Position numbers and translations under genes: made by a program | Notes under the pieces: model-generated | The model's database searches: none | What the model was told of the DNA's origin: nothing | What the model saw: the letters and a program-made list of their open reading frames with translations, nothing else | From: JADFRG01 sp036986135 | Lineage (GTDB): Bacteria > Chloroflexota > Anaerolineae > Anaerolineales > E44-bin32 | Direction of reading: 5' to 3' | Length of the DNA: 64,000 nucleotides | Assembly (NCBI GenBank): GCA_036986135.1 | Contig: BTQZ01000002.1 | Span: 1-64,000, forward strand | Shown: positions 34,734 through 44,116 of the stretch, piece by piece | Layout: each line of letters begins with the position of its first letter | How positions within the stretch are numbered: position 1 is the stretch's first letter

Positions 34734-35588
34734 GTGGCGCAGGCGGATACAGTTCTTTCTCCTACCGCCAAAGGGTGGCACAGGCAGCCCCTTCCGGTGA
34801 GCGACTGGTTCTTGCGATTGGCCACCCTCTTCACCTACGCATATCTCTATCTGCCGATAGTTGTAATTATCGTCATGTCCTTCCATCCAAAGATCTATCT
34901 GACCTTCCCTCTTCCTGGCTACAGCCTGCGATGGTATCGGGAGTTCATACAAGATGAGCTAATGATTCGTTCGCTGCTGAACAGCATCGTCCTGGGCGGC
35001 ATTACAGCGGTGTTAAGCGCCGTGATTGGGACCCCTTGTGCGCTTGCCCTTGTGCGTTTCGATTTTCCAGGGAAACGACTCTTGAATTCCGTGGTGTTGG
35101 CCCCAATGATTATCCCAAACGTTATAACGGCCATCGGTCTGCTCATTCTGCTCAACGCCGTACAAATCCCAAGGGGCTCCCCATATCTCATAATCGGCCA
35201 TGTGATATTCGGACTGCCGTACATCATCCTCACAGTTTCATCGCAGTTGTATGGCTTTCCGCGCGAACTAGAAGAGGCATCTTTGAGCTTGGGAGCCAAG
35301 GAATTCCAGACTTTCATTGAAGTGACGTTGCCACTGATCTCGCCAAGTATTTTTGCGGGGATGCTGTTCGCGTTCACCATTTCGTTTCAGGAGTATGTGG
35401 CCTCTCAATTTTGGGCCACACCCAGCACTTATACCCTTCCGATCCGCATCTATGGCCGCCTACGAGATGCAATTACTCCTGAAATTAATGTTGTTGGCGT
35501 GATAACACTCGCTATGTCCTTTGGTGTAGTTATCATCATGAAGGTTTTATCCCGTCGACGCGAGGGAGGTAGCTTTTATGGGCTATAG
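34734..35588 (+). CDS. ABC importer permease, PotC type
   Basis: A 284-residue permease with six helices and coupling loop EEASLSLGAKEFQTFIEV near residue 185. GTG at 34734, one base after the previous stop. The last 11 bases overlap the hyuA-type gene, which ties importer and hydrolase into a single transcript. Confidence 0.92.
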   Translation: MAQADTVLSPTAKGWHRQPLPVSDWFLRLATLFTYAYLYLPIVVIIVMSFHPKIYLTFPLPGYSLRWYREFIQDELMIRSLLNSIVLGGITAVLSAVIGTPCALALVRFDFPGKRLLNSVVLAPMIIPNVITAIGLLILLNAVQIPRGSPYLIIGHVIFGLPYIILTVSSQLYGFPRELEEASLSLGAKEFQTFIEVTLPLISPSIFAGMLFAFTISFQEYVASQFWATPSTYTLPIRIYGRLRDAITPEINVVGVITLAMSFGVVIIMKVLSRRREGGSFYGL

Positions 35589-37641
35589 CCTTGGTATTGA
35601 CACGGGAGGCACCCACACCGATTTGATCCTGATGGACCGGGAAACTGGCCGGGTCTGGACCGTCAAGGTCCCAACTACATCTGCTGATCCCTTGAAAGGG
35701 ATTATGCTCGGCATAGATCGTGTGCTGGCCATCTCAGGAAACGAAGTCGCTGGATTGGATGAACTAATCTACGGCACGACGCTGGTCACCAATATGCTCG
35801 TCCAACGCGAGAAGGTCAAAACCGGCCTGATAACCACCAAAGGATTTCGGGATGTGTTGGAGATTGGACGGGCATACCGCAGTTCCAACATCTATGACAT
35901 CCAGATGGATCCGCCCCCACCTCTTGTGAGCCGTGATTTGCGACTAGAGGTGACGGAGCGAATAAACTTTCAGGGGCAGGTGCTTGAAGCGCTTGACGAG
36001 GAGAACTGCCGTGCGGTGGTGCGAAAGCTCAAGTCTCGAGAAGTGGAGACAATCGCCGTGTGCCTTTTGCACAGCTACATTAACTCTTCGCACGAACAGC
36101 GGATCAAAGCCATCATTGCGGAGGAGTACCCGGAAGCTTATGTCTCGCTATCCTATGAGATCAATCCGGTCTTTCGCGAGTACGAGCGCACCTCCACCAC
36201 GGTATTGAACGCCTACGTAACCCCTCAGATGGTGGAGCATCTAGACGATTTTGAAATGCAAGTGAGCCAGAGGGGTTTACAGAGTTGGCTGTATACGATG
36301 CAGGCCAACGGAGGCAAATCAAGCTTTAGCGTCGCTCGCAAGTGTCCGGTAAACGTCACCAATTCTGGGCCGGTTGCGGGAGCGATCGCGGGCGCCTATG
36401 TTGCACGTGTCACTGGTTTTCCAAATGCGATCACGCTCGACATGGGAGGCACCAGTTGTGATGTGGCTCTGATCGATGGCGACAATCCTAAATTCGCCGC
36501 CGAAAGCAATGTGGAAGGATACCCAGTTCAAATATCGACTATCGATCTCAGCATCGTTGGAGCAGGTGGGGGAAGTGTTGCCTGGATAGACAGCGGCGGC
36601 GGCTTGCGTGTAGGACCGCGAAGTGCTGGGGCCGATCCCGGACCGGCTTGTTACGCGCAAGGCGGAACCGAGCCGACGGTCACGGATGCAAACCTGATCA
36701 CAGATCGCCTTAATCCCGGCTACTTTCTTGGTGGTGAGATATGTCTGGATCGTGAGGCTTCCAAGCGCGCAATTGACACTTTCATTGCCCAACCCTTGGG
36801 GATGACGACCTTGGAGGCTGCCCTGGGTATTTTGCAAGTGGCCAATGCCAAAATGATCCGGGCCATCAAGTTGGTGTCTGTCGAACGCGGATACGACCCG
36901 CATGACTTTGTTTTAATCGCCTTTGGCGGAGCGGGACCGCTGCACGCCACGCAGTTGGCAGAGGAATTGGAAATTCCTGTAGTCATCGTTCCCCCCTTTC
37001 CCGGCAACACCTCCGCGCTAGGACTGGTGATTGCGGATATGCGCTATGACTATGTTGCCACCCAAATCCAAAACCTCGATGATGTAGATCCCGCTCTCTC
37101 AGAGAAGACGCTTCAGGCGCTGGAGGCTCAGGCGCACAACCAGTTGAGCCAAGAAGGCATACCAGCGGAGCGCCAATGTCTCGAACGGTCCTTCGACCTG
37201 CGCTACTTTGGGCAATCTCACGAATTGAACATCCCGGTAGATGGTCAACCTCTTGCCCAAGAGGCCCTACATCGCATCGGTCTTGCATTCCACGCCGCGC
37301 ATCGTCGCATCCACGGGCATGCAATGGAAGGTGACCCGGTAGAGGTGGTGAATTATCGGGTCAGCGCCGTTGGCACGAGTCCAAAACCGGATTTTGCTTT
37401 CCAGCGGAACGGCAACCAAGACGCGATAAAAGGTCGACGAAATGTCTTTTTCGATAGTGGTCATCTTCGCAGCCCGATATATGAGCGCCATTTTCTGAAG
37501 CCCGGTTACCAGATTGACGGACCGGCAGTGATCGAACAGATTGCATCAACCACTGTCCTTTGCCCAAATCAGAGCGCACGTGTAGATGCACACGGTAATC
37601 TCATCATTGCATTAGCTGAAGGCAAGCCGAGAACCCAATGA
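35578..37641 (+). CDS. Hydantoinase/oxoprolinase subunit A (HyuA type)
   Basis: A 687-residue ATP-dependent amidohydrolase subunit. The N-terminus IDTGGTHTDLILMDRE and DMGGTSCDVALIDG are the phosphate-binding loops of the ASKHA fold; GAGGGSVAWIDSGGGLRVGP and AFGGAGPLHA are further HyuA landmarks. Members hydrolyse N-methylhydantoin, 5-oxoproline or related ring amides, or carboxylate ketones, always with the B subunit. ATG at 35578 overlaps the permease gene by 11 bp and the next gene overlaps its stop by 4 bp. The substrate cannot be read from the sequence. Confidence 0.9.
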   Translation: MGYSLGIDTGGTHTDLILMDRETGRVWTVKVPTTSADPLKGIMLGIDRVLAISGNEVAGLDELIYGTTLVTNMLVQREKVKTGLITTKGFRDVLEIGRAYRSSNIYDIQMDPPPPLVSRDLRLEVTERINFQGQVLEALDEENCRAVVRKLKSREVETIAVCLLHSYINSSHEQRIKAIIAEEYPEAYVSLSYEINPVFREYERTSTTVLNAYVTPQMVEHLDDFEMQVSQRGLQSWLYTMQANGGKSSFSVARKCPVNVTNSGPVAGAIAGAYVARVTGFPNAITLDMGGTSCDVALIDGDNPKFAAESNVEGYPVQISTIDLSIVGAGGGSVAWIDSGGGLRVGPRSAGADPGPACYAQGGTEPTVTDANLITDRLNPGYFLGGEICLDREASKRAIDTFIAQPLGMTTLEAALGILQVANAKMIRAIKLVSVERGYDPHDFVLIAFGGAGPLHATQLAEELEIPVVIVPPFPGNTSALGLVIADMRYDYVATQIQNLDDVDPALSEKTLQALEAQAHNQLSQEGIPAERQCLERSFDLRYFGQSHELNIPVDGQPLAQEALHRIGLAFHAAHRRIHGHAMEGDPVEVVNYRVSAVGTSPKPDFAFQRNGNQDAIKGRRNVFFDSGHLRSPIYERHFLKPGYQIDGPAVIEQIASTTVLCPNQSARVDAHGNLIIALAEGKPRTQ

Positions 37642-39419
37642 GTGTTAATCCGATCACACTGGAAGTAATCCGCCATGCTTTCGAGTCGGTGGCGGAGCAA
37701 ATGACTGCCGCCGTCACCCGCACCAGCTACTCTGACATAGTGAAAGAGGGGAAGGACTGTTCATCGGCGCTCTTCGATCAGAAGGGTCGCTTAATCGCAG
37801 AGGGAGCCAATGTTCCTATTCACCTCAATTGCCTAACACCAGTATTAGAGACTGTCTTGAGCCACTACTTTCCTGCCGACAGCTTGGCCCAAGGAGATGT
37901 GATTCTGACCAACGACCCGTATGCAGGGGGCGACTCGAAAGGTTCGCATCATACCAATGACTTAATTTCCATCCAGCCCATTTTCTGGAAAGAAGTGTTG
38001 CTTGGATTTGCCACCATCATGGTTCACCATAGCGATGTGGGAGGGATGTGGCCCGGGAACAGCGCTTGGAATCAGGAGATATGGCAGGAAGGGTTGCGAA
38101 TGCAGCCCATCAAGCTCTACAAGGGTGGGCAGCTCGATGAGCAGCTCCTATCGTTGATCCTAAACAACTCTCGTACACCATACAAAATGCGCGGGGATCT
38201 GATGGCGCAAGTTTCGGCCTGTACCAAAGGTGTCCGCGCCATGGAGCGTCTGGCTGATAAATACGGCCTTGAGCTGCTAACGGCCAGTGCGGAAGAGCTG
38301 ATGGAATACTCGGAGCGACAAACAAGATCCCAACTGGCGAAGATCCCTGATGGAAAGTATGAGCATGAGGAGTTCATCCTAGAGGATGGCACGGCGGGTG
38401 GGCCGTACCGACTAAAGGTCGCAATTGAGGTGAGGGACGGCAATCTGAGTGTTGATTACATGGGAACGGATCCGCAGATCAAGGGACCGATCAACGCACC
38501 GTGGTCCGCAACGTATTCGGCTACGCTCTATACCCTGCGATGCCTGACGGACCATACCATCCCCAGTAATGCGGGTTGCCAGCGCCCTATCATCGTTACT
38601 GCACCTGAAGGGAGTCTGGTGAATTGCCGGCTTCCTGCAGCCACCTATCAACGAATGGTCGTATGTCACAGTGTGGTGGACTTGATCATGGGGGCGCTAG
38701 CGCCTGCAATTCCAGATCGGATAATGGCCGATTCTTGTGGCTGCATCTACAACAGCGGAACCGGCATCAATTTAGAGACACACAGTCGAGGTGGAGATGT
38801 CGAATGCCGTCAAGGATGGAGTGATTGTTGCAGCCATGGCGGCTTGGGGGCACGCGCGACCAAAGATGGACTTGGCGCTATGGCTTGCCACGTAACCAAC
38901 GTCGCAAATCCACCCGTAGAAGTCACCGAGATCGGCGCACCCGTTTTAGTTCTGGAGCGTGCGTTGCGACCCAATTCTGGCGGGGCCGGCCAATATCGCG
39001 GAGGGCTGGGGCAGATCTATACCTGGAAATCACTCGCTCATGATGCGCTCTTCAGCTGGACTTCTCAGAAGACGAAGATCCCTCCCCAAGGGTTTTTCAA
39101 GGGCAAGCCAGGGCAGGCGGGCCGTTGGATGGTTAGAAAGGCGGACGGAGAGCAATCCGAATTGGAACACGCCATAGGGAACATGGAATTGGAATATGGC
39201 GACGTCGTGACTTGCTTGATGGCAGGTGGTGGTGGCTACGGTGATCCGCTCTTGCGTGACCCGGACGCGGTCCGGCAGGATGTAATACGCGGATTCGTAT
39301 CCATCCAAAACGCCCGAGGTGACTACGGCGTGGTGATATCGGGTTCAGAATCTTATGAAATCGATCTTGCAGCCACCGAAGCACTCAGGATAGATCGATT
39401 GACAAAGGCTGATCAATGA
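37638..39419 (+). CDS. Hydantoinase/oxoprolinase subunit B (HyuB type)
   Basis: A 593-residue partner of the preceding HyuA. Typical segments are SVAEQMTAAVTRTSYSDIVKE near the N-terminus, ILTNDPYAGGDSKGSHHTND (metal-binding Asp and His residues), and LRPNSGGAGQYRGGLG and GGGGYGDPLLRDP in the C-terminal half. ATG overlaps the hyuA stop (ATGA), and its own stop overlaps the next ATG. Full family length, no truncation. Confidence 0.9.
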   Translation: MSVNPITLEVIRHAFESVAEQMTAAVTRTSYSDIVKEGKDCSSALFDQKGRLIAEGANVPIHLNCLTPVLETVLSHYFPADSLAQGDVILTNDPYAGGDSKGSHHTNDLISIQPIFWKEVLLGFATIMVHHSDVGGMWPGNSAWNQEIWQEGLRMQPIKLYKGGQLDEQLLSLILNNSRTPYKMRGDLMAQVSACTKGVRAMERLADKYGLELLTASAEELMEYSERQTRSQLAKIPDGKYEHEEFILEDGTAGGPYRLKVAIEVRDGNLSVDYMGTDPQIKGPINAPWSATYSATLYTLRCLTDHTIPSNAGCQRPIIVTAPEGSLVNCRLPAATYQRMVVCHSVVDLIMGALAPAIPDRIMADSCGCIYNSGTGINLETHSRGGDVECRQGWSDCCSHGGLGARATKDGLGAMACHVTNVANPPVEVTEIGAPVLVLERALRPNSGGAGQYRGGLGQIYTWKSLAHDALFSWTSQKTKIPPQGFFKGKPGQAGRWMVRKADGEQSELEHAIGNMELEYGDVVTCLMAGGGGYGDPLLRDPDAVRQDVIRGFVSIQNARGDYGVVISGSESYEIDLAATEALRIDRLTKADQ

Positions 39420-40525
39420 AGCCGCCTCAAGTTCTAATCATTGGATTGGGAGGCGTTGGAAGCTGGATCTTGGAATTGCTGGCCCGCTCCGAAGGAATCT
39501 CCTCTGTTGTCGGGGCAGACAATAGTGAGGATTGGGGTCGGAAGAGGCTTTACACAGCTGCCGCTGGAGTCGTTCTGCAGGGTTTCTACCCTCATCTAGA
39601 GTTTGTCAGAATAGACTTGCAGGATGTAGACGCAACAGCCGAGACGATTTCCCGGTTGCAGCCCCGGATGATCATCAACTGCACCACGCTGCAAACTTGG
39701 TGGGTGAGATACCAGCATCTACCAGCGGAGAAAGCAAAACGGCTGGGTCAAGCTGGAGCAGGACCCTGGTTGCCAACTCACCTGGCGCTGGCCCGCAAGT
39801 TGATGCTGGCCATCCAGGCCAGCGGGTGGCAGGGTTTTGTCATCAACTGTGGTTTTGCCGATAGCAGCAACATGATACTGGCAAGGCGAGGTCTGGCGCC
39901 GACCATCGGCCTGGGAAATATTGATCTAATTGTGCCAAACATTCGGCTGGGAGCAGCCAAGCGACTTGACGTGCCAGTCCGGAACGTGAGCGTGTATGCG
40001 ATCTTGCACCACCACCATTTTGGATGCTTCAAGAAAGGCGCGAATGATTTGCCGGCGTACTTCCTACGCATCATGGTTGGTGATCAGGACGTTACCGGAA
40101 ACTTCGATACCGACCAGCTGTTGCATGAGGTAGTCCAGGATTATCTTTCTGGCGAGCATCTTAACCCAGTGGTCGCCGCATCCGGTGTCAAGAATGCTCT
40201 CGCCCTGCTATTTGACACTGGATTGCTTACCCATTCGCCAGGTCCCCAGGGATTGCCGGGGGGATATCCGGTTCGGCTCAGTGCAAACGGAGCAGAGGTG
40301 TTTCTGCCCTCTGGAATATCCCTCGAGCAGGCCATCGCCATAAATGAGGTGGGTCAACGTGCTGATGGCATCGAGCGGGTTGAAGATGACGGAACGGTGG
40401 TTTTCACTGACGAAGCCGCCCAAATAGTGCAGGAGGTCCTAGACTACGATTTGGCTCCGCTCAAATTTGATGAATGTGACGAGCGAGCAGAGGAACTCGT
40501 AGCGCATTTCAAAGCACTCCTCTAG
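39416..40525 (+). CDS. Rossmann-fold NAD(P)-binding protein of unknown function
   Basis: A 369-residue protein starting VLIIGLGGVGSWILELLARS, a classic GxGxxG dinucleotide site, with an acidic residue (GADNSED) at the end of the second strand. A middle segment contains a four-His run (ILHHHHFG) and the last third has LPSGISLEQAIAINEVGQRADG, which resembles the C-terminal parts of some saccharopine/opine-type dehydrogenases. I cannot assign a reaction. Four-base overlap with hyuB places it in the same operon, so it likely oxidises or reduces the hydrolysis product. Confidence 0.6.
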   Translation: MKPPQVLIIGLGGVGSWILELLARSEGISSVVGADNSEDWGRKRLYTAAAGVVLQGFYPHLEFVRIDLQDVDATAETISRLQPRMIINCTTLQTWWVRYQHLPAEKAKRLGQAGAGPWLPTHLALARKLMLAIQASGWQGFVINCGFADSSNMILARRGLAPTIGLGNIDLIVPNIRLGAAKRLDVPVRNVSVYAILHHHHFGCFKKGANDLPAYFLRIMVGDQDVTGNFDTDQLLHEVVQDYLSGEHLNPVVAASGVKNALALLFDTGLLTHSPGPQGLPGGYPVRLSANGAEVFLPSGISLEQAIAINEVGQRADGIERVEDDGTVVFTDEAAQIVQEVLDYDLAPLKFDECDERAEELVAHFKALL

Positions 40526-40742
40526 GAGAACACCTGTAACTGAGGGTAACTTTTGACAGGTTATTCTGGTGTGGCTTCGAAGGCGAAGCTCGAAATCCGT
40601 CCCCCGGGATTTGATTATGGCTTATCGAAGCCAGAAACAAATTCCGGGACTTTACTATGCAAGCGAATTCTGAATATCAAAATCACGATCAAGCAAGATA
40701 CAAACTCTGAGCATTTCCGTGAGTAATGGAGAAAACCTACAC

Positions 40743-41744
40743 ATGACAAAGAACGTTCGGGTCATCCAATATGGTCTTGGGTCCATTGGAGCCGCAACTG
40801 CTCGATTGGTCCATGAAAGATCGGGTTTGGAATTGTTGGGAGCCGTTGAAATCGATCCCGCCAAGGCAGCCAAGGATGTCGGATCGATTATTGGCCTAGA
40901 TACGCCTCTTGGTTTTAGTGTGGCCAAGTCGATCGACGAAATTGCTGGTCAGATTGAAGCAGACATCGTTGTTCATACGACCAGCTCCTTCTTTCCTGAA
41001 TTCAAGCCACAGATCCTTGAAATCCTCGATGCCGGATACGATGTTGTATCTACTTCGGAGGAGCTTTCATTCCCCTGGATGACGCATCGTGAAGAGGGAA
41101 CTGAGATCGATAATGCAGCCAAGAGTGCCGGGAAGACAGTCTTGGGTACAGGAGTAAACCCGGGCTTTCTCATGGATTTTCTGCCCGTAAGCTTGACAGG
41201 ACTCTGCAAGCAAGTGGAACACATTGATGTGCAGCGGGTGATTAATGCATCCGCTCGACGTGAGCAATTTCAGGTAAAGATTGGCTCAGGGCTTTCGGCA
41301 GAGGAATTTGAAGAGCGGATGAATACAGGCAGAATGGGACATAGCGGTCTACGTGAATCGGCTGAAATGATTTTCCATTCCCTCGGAAAGGAAATGGTGA
41401 GCTATGAATCGAGTGTGGAGCCAATAATTGCTGACGAGATAATAGAAACGGAATATCTCTCTGTGCAAGCCGGTCTAGTGATCGGTCTCAAACAAGTAGC
41501 GACAGCAAATACAGAAACTCAGGAGTTTCTGAAACTGACCTTCATCGCTGCATTGGACGCTGAAGATGAACAAGACACAATAACAATAGTCGGAAAGCCG
41601 AGGCTCGAGATCACGCTAAAAGGAACAAACGGAGACCTGGCTACGGCCGCAATTTCGGTCAATGCTATTCCCCGCGTCGTCGAAGCAGATCCGGGTCTGG
41701 TGACGATGAGCGACCTGCCAATTGTTGCTTGTCGGCAATTATGA
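40743..41744 (+). CDS. 2,4-diaminopentanoate dehydrogenase-like oxidoreductase
   Basis: A 333-residue enzyme with N-terminal VRVIQYGLGSIGAATARLV (dinucleotide site) and the dihydrodipicolinate-reductase-like pattern VVSTSEELSFPW and GTGVNPGFLMDFLP, features of 2,4-diaminopentanoate dehydrogenase (Ord) in ornithine fermentation. ATG at 40743 is chosen with GGAG 12 bases before it; an upstream GTG at 40719 is possible. It is separated from the operon by 217 bp. That gap has a TTGACA at 40553-40558 but no good -10, and nothing else clear. The exact substrate, likely an amino acid, is unproven. Confidence 0.75.
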   Translation: MTKNVRVIQYGLGSIGAATARLVHERSGLELLGAVEIDPAKAAKDVGSIIGLDTPLGFSVAKSIDEIAGQIEADIVVHTTSSFFPEFKPQILEILDAGYDVVSTSEELSFPWMTHREEGTEIDNAAKSAGKTVLGTGVNPGFLMDFLPVSLTGLCKQVEHIDVQRVINASARREQFQVKIGSGLSAEEFEERMNTGRMGHSGLRESAEMIFHSLGKEMVSYESSVEPIIADEIIETEYLSVQAGLVIGLKQVATANTETQEFLKLTFIAALDAEDEQDTITIVGKPRLEITLKGTNGDLATAAISVNAIPRVVEADPGLVTMSDLPIVACRQL

Positions 41745-41851
41745 GCCATCCCATATCGAATTTGCCCTCTTCACCAATCCTAGTGACCCCCGTCAAGAAT
41801 AGAGATCGCGTGATGGACCAATCTAGAGATCCGGCGCACGCTGCCGAGCCA

Positions 41852-41879
41852 TTGATTCTGCTCATTCCGGTTGTATAAT
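41852..41879 (+). promoter_or_regulatory. Promoter of tRNA-Val
   Basis: TTGATT (41852-41857), 16-bp spacer and TATAAT (41874-41879), placing the start of transcription at about 41886, three bases before the tRNA. The same transcript could run on into the T-box leader. Confidence 0.8.
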
Positions 41880-41888
41880 CCCTGATCT

Positions 41889-41962
41889 GGGCGGTTAGCT
41901 CAGTTGGTTAGAGCGCATGCTTGACATGCATGAGGTCGTTGGTTCAAATCCAATACCGCCCA
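41889..41962 (+). tRNA. tRNA-Val (GAC)
   Basis: A 74-nt cloverleaf: acceptor GGGCGGT (41889-41895) pairs with ACCGCCC (41955-41961), D arm GCTC/GAGC, anticodon stem CATGC/GCATG around anticodon GAC at 41923-41925, T arm with GGTTCAAATCC. Discriminator A at 41962; CCA is not encoded. It marks the right border of the catabolic block. Confidence 0.97.
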
Positions 41963-41974
41963 CACAATCGAATA

Positions 41975-42240
41975 GATAGAACGCAATGACCGGGACGAGT
42001 ATCGAGGTCAAGAGTTCACAGGGACGCAGGGTCGTCGACTGAGAATCCTGCGGAAACTCACCTTCGAGAAAACCACCCGTGAGCGAGATCCGGAAAGCGC
42101 TGGCCCGCGGCGGGTCCAGGGCGATTATGGAAAACGGCTCAGCCCCGTTACCGGCTGGCTAGAGATGGTCCTTGGACGGACCAATCTGGGTGGAACCGTG
42201 TGAGCGAAAGCTCTCGCCCCAGCGGGTGAGAGTTTTTTCT
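41975..42240 (+). promoter_or_regulatory. T-box riboswitch of thrS
   Basis: The leader has the conserved T-box core TGGGTGGAACCGTG at 42187-42200, a GGGACGAGTA-type stem I motif near 41993, and an intrinsic terminator: CTCTCGCCC (42211-42219) with GGGTGAGAG (42224-42232), then six Ts. In T-boxes an uncharged cognate tRNA stabilises the antiterminator. A candidate threonine specifier ACC lies at 42072-42074; I have not proved it by folding. The 5' limit is approximate. Confidence 0.88.
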
Positions 42241-42261
42241 TTTAGAACGTGGAGGTGTGGC

Positions 42262-44046
42262 ATGGCGAAGAAACAATACGAAGAGACGGAGCTTTACCGC
42301 ATCCGGCATTCATCGGCGCATGTGATGGCGCAGGCCGTCATGGAAATGTTCCCGGGAGAGGCGAAGGTAGCGATTGGGCCTCCGATCGAGGAAGGTTTCT
42401 ACTATGACTTTGATTTACCGCGCCCGCTGACTCCAGAAGACCTGGAAGTCATCGAGCGCCGCATGCGCGAGATTATCGGCGAGGATTTCGAGTTCGATAA
42501 GCGAGTGGTCTCAGCCGATGAGGCCCGCGAGATATTCGAGGATCAGCCCTACAAACTCGAGCTCATCGCCGGGCTGGAGGGTGGGGGCGTGGACGAGTAT
42601 GGCGAGCCCACAGAGGCCGCTCCGGAAATATCCGTCTACACGCATGATACGTTTGTCGATCTCTGTCGCGGTCCCCATCTCGAACGCACCGGCCAGATCA
42701 ATCCCGGCGCCCTCAAGTTACTGAGTGTTGCGGGCGCCTACTGGCGAGGCGATGAGAAGCGGCCCATGCTGCAGCGCATCTATGGCACGGCCTGGGAGAC
42801 CGGTGAGCAGCTCGAGCAGCATCTCTGGAAACTCGAAGAGGCAAAAAAACGCGACCATCGGGTCCTGGGACGTGAGCTGGATCTTTTCAGCGTCAGCGAA
42901 GACGTGGGCCCGGGGTTGATCCTCTGGCACCCCAAGGGCGGCATGGTGCGGAAGCTGGCCGAGGATTTCAGCCGCGCAGAGCACGCGAAGGCCGGCTACG
43001 ACTTTGTCTACACGCCGCATATCGGCAAGTCAAAACTGTGGGAGACCAGCGGCCACCTGGACTGGTTCTCCGACGCGATGTACCCGGCGCTCGAAGTCGA
43101 GGGGCAAAAGTACTACCTCAAACCGATGAACTGCCCGTTTCACATCCAAATCTACAAGAGCAAGACCCGCTCCTATCGTGACCTGCCGCTGCGATACGCG
43201 GAGTGGGGTACGGTGTATCGCTACGAACGCAGCGGAACGCTGCACGGATTGCTGAGGGTGCGCGGTCTCACGCAGGACGATGCCCATCACTTCTGCCGGC
43301 CGGATCAGATGCCGGAAGAGATCGACAAGACGCTGGAGTTCAGCCTGCACATCTTGCGATCCTTTGGCTTCGATGAGATCCACGCCTATCTGGCGACGCG
43401 TGACCCCGAAAAGGCCGCCGGCGATCCGGCTCAGTGGGAAGCGCCGACTCAGGCTCTGCAAGACTCGTTAGAGCGTTCCGGATTGCCCTACCAGATCGAG
43501 GAAGCCGAGGCGACCTTCTACGGACCTAAAATCGATCTCAAGGTGAAGGATGCGCTAGGCCGAGAGTGGCAGCTCTCGACCATCCAATTCGACTTCTATC
43601 TTCCGGAGCGCTTTGGGCTGGCATTTGTCGGCGAAGACGGCCAGGAGCATCAGCCATACATGATCCATCGGGCGCTGATGGGCGCCATGGAGCGCTTTAT
43701 GGGGACGCTCATCGAGCACCATGCGGGCGCCTTCCCGGTTTGGCTTGCGCCGGTTCAGGTCAGCTTGATTCCGATCGCGGACCGTCACGTGGAGTATGCG
43801 CAAGGCGTGGCCGATCAACTGCGTGAGGCGGGTCTACGGGTTGAACTGGACGATCGCAGCGAGCGGATGAACGCCAAGATCCGAGACGCGCAGGTGCAGA
43901 AGGTTCCCTACATGCTGGTCATGGGAGACCGTGAAGCAGAGGCAGATCAGGTCTCAGTTCGACTGCGCTCGGAGGAAGATCTAGGGGCGATGTCGATTGA
44001 GACATTCTTGGAGCGAGCGGCGAGCGATATCGAGGCTCGAGTCTAA
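42262..44046 (+). CDS. thrS: Threonyl-tRNA synthetase lacking the TGS domain
   Basis: A 594-residue ThrRS. It begins almost at once with the editing (SAD) domain (HSSAHVMAQAV, FYYDFDLP, VDLCRGPHL), then the class II catalytic core (motif 2 GTVYRYERSGTLHGLLRVRG, zinc-site Cys in MNCPFH) and the anticodon-binding domain from about residue 490. The N-terminal TGS domain of about 60 residues in E. coli ThrRS is absent. ATG at 42262 has GGAGGTG upstream; an open frame reaching back to 42172 runs through the T-box terminator and is not coding. Confidence 0.95.
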   Translation: MAKKQYEETELYRIRHSSAHVMAQAVMEMFPGEAKVAIGPPIEEGFYYDFDLPRPLTPEDLEVIERRMREIIGEDFEFDKRVVSADEAREIFEDQPYKLELIAGLEGGGVDEYGEPTEAAPEISVYTHDTFVDLCRGPHLERTGQINPGALKLLSVAGAYWRGDEKRPMLQRIYGTAWETGEQLEQHLWKLEEAKKRDHRVLGRELDLFSVSEDVGPGLILWHPKGGMVRKLAEDFSRAEHAKAGYDFVYTPHIGKSKLWETSGHLDWFSDAMYPALEVEGQKYYLKPMNCPFHIQIYKSKTRSYRDLPLRYAEWGTVYRYERSGTLHGLLRVRGLTQDDAHHFCRPDQMPEEIDKTLEFSLHILRSFGFDEIHAYLATRDPEKAAGDPAQWEAPTQALQDSLERSGLPYQIEEAEATFYGPKIDLKVKDALGREWQLSTIQFDFYLPERFGLAFVGEDGQEHQPYMIHRALMGAMERFMGTLIEHHAGAFPVWLAPVQVSLIPIADRHVEYAQGVADQLREAGLRVELDDRSERMNAKIRDAQVQKVPYMLVMGDREAEADQVSVRLRSEEDLGAMSIETFLERAASDIEARV

Positions 44047-44102
44047 GGGTACCCAAGTCAATACATTGCGTAGTTTGGCCCACAGACGTCGAGCGATCGA
44101 AA

Positions 44103-44108
44103 TATAAT
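44103..44108 (+). promoter_or_regulatory. -10 box (TATAAT) for the L,D-transpeptidase gene
   Basis: A perfect TATAAT ends 8 bases before the ATG at 44117, and no ribosome-binding site lies between. The mRNA is expected to start at or next to the start codon. Confidence 0.65.
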
Positions 44109-44116
44109 ATCGGGTC

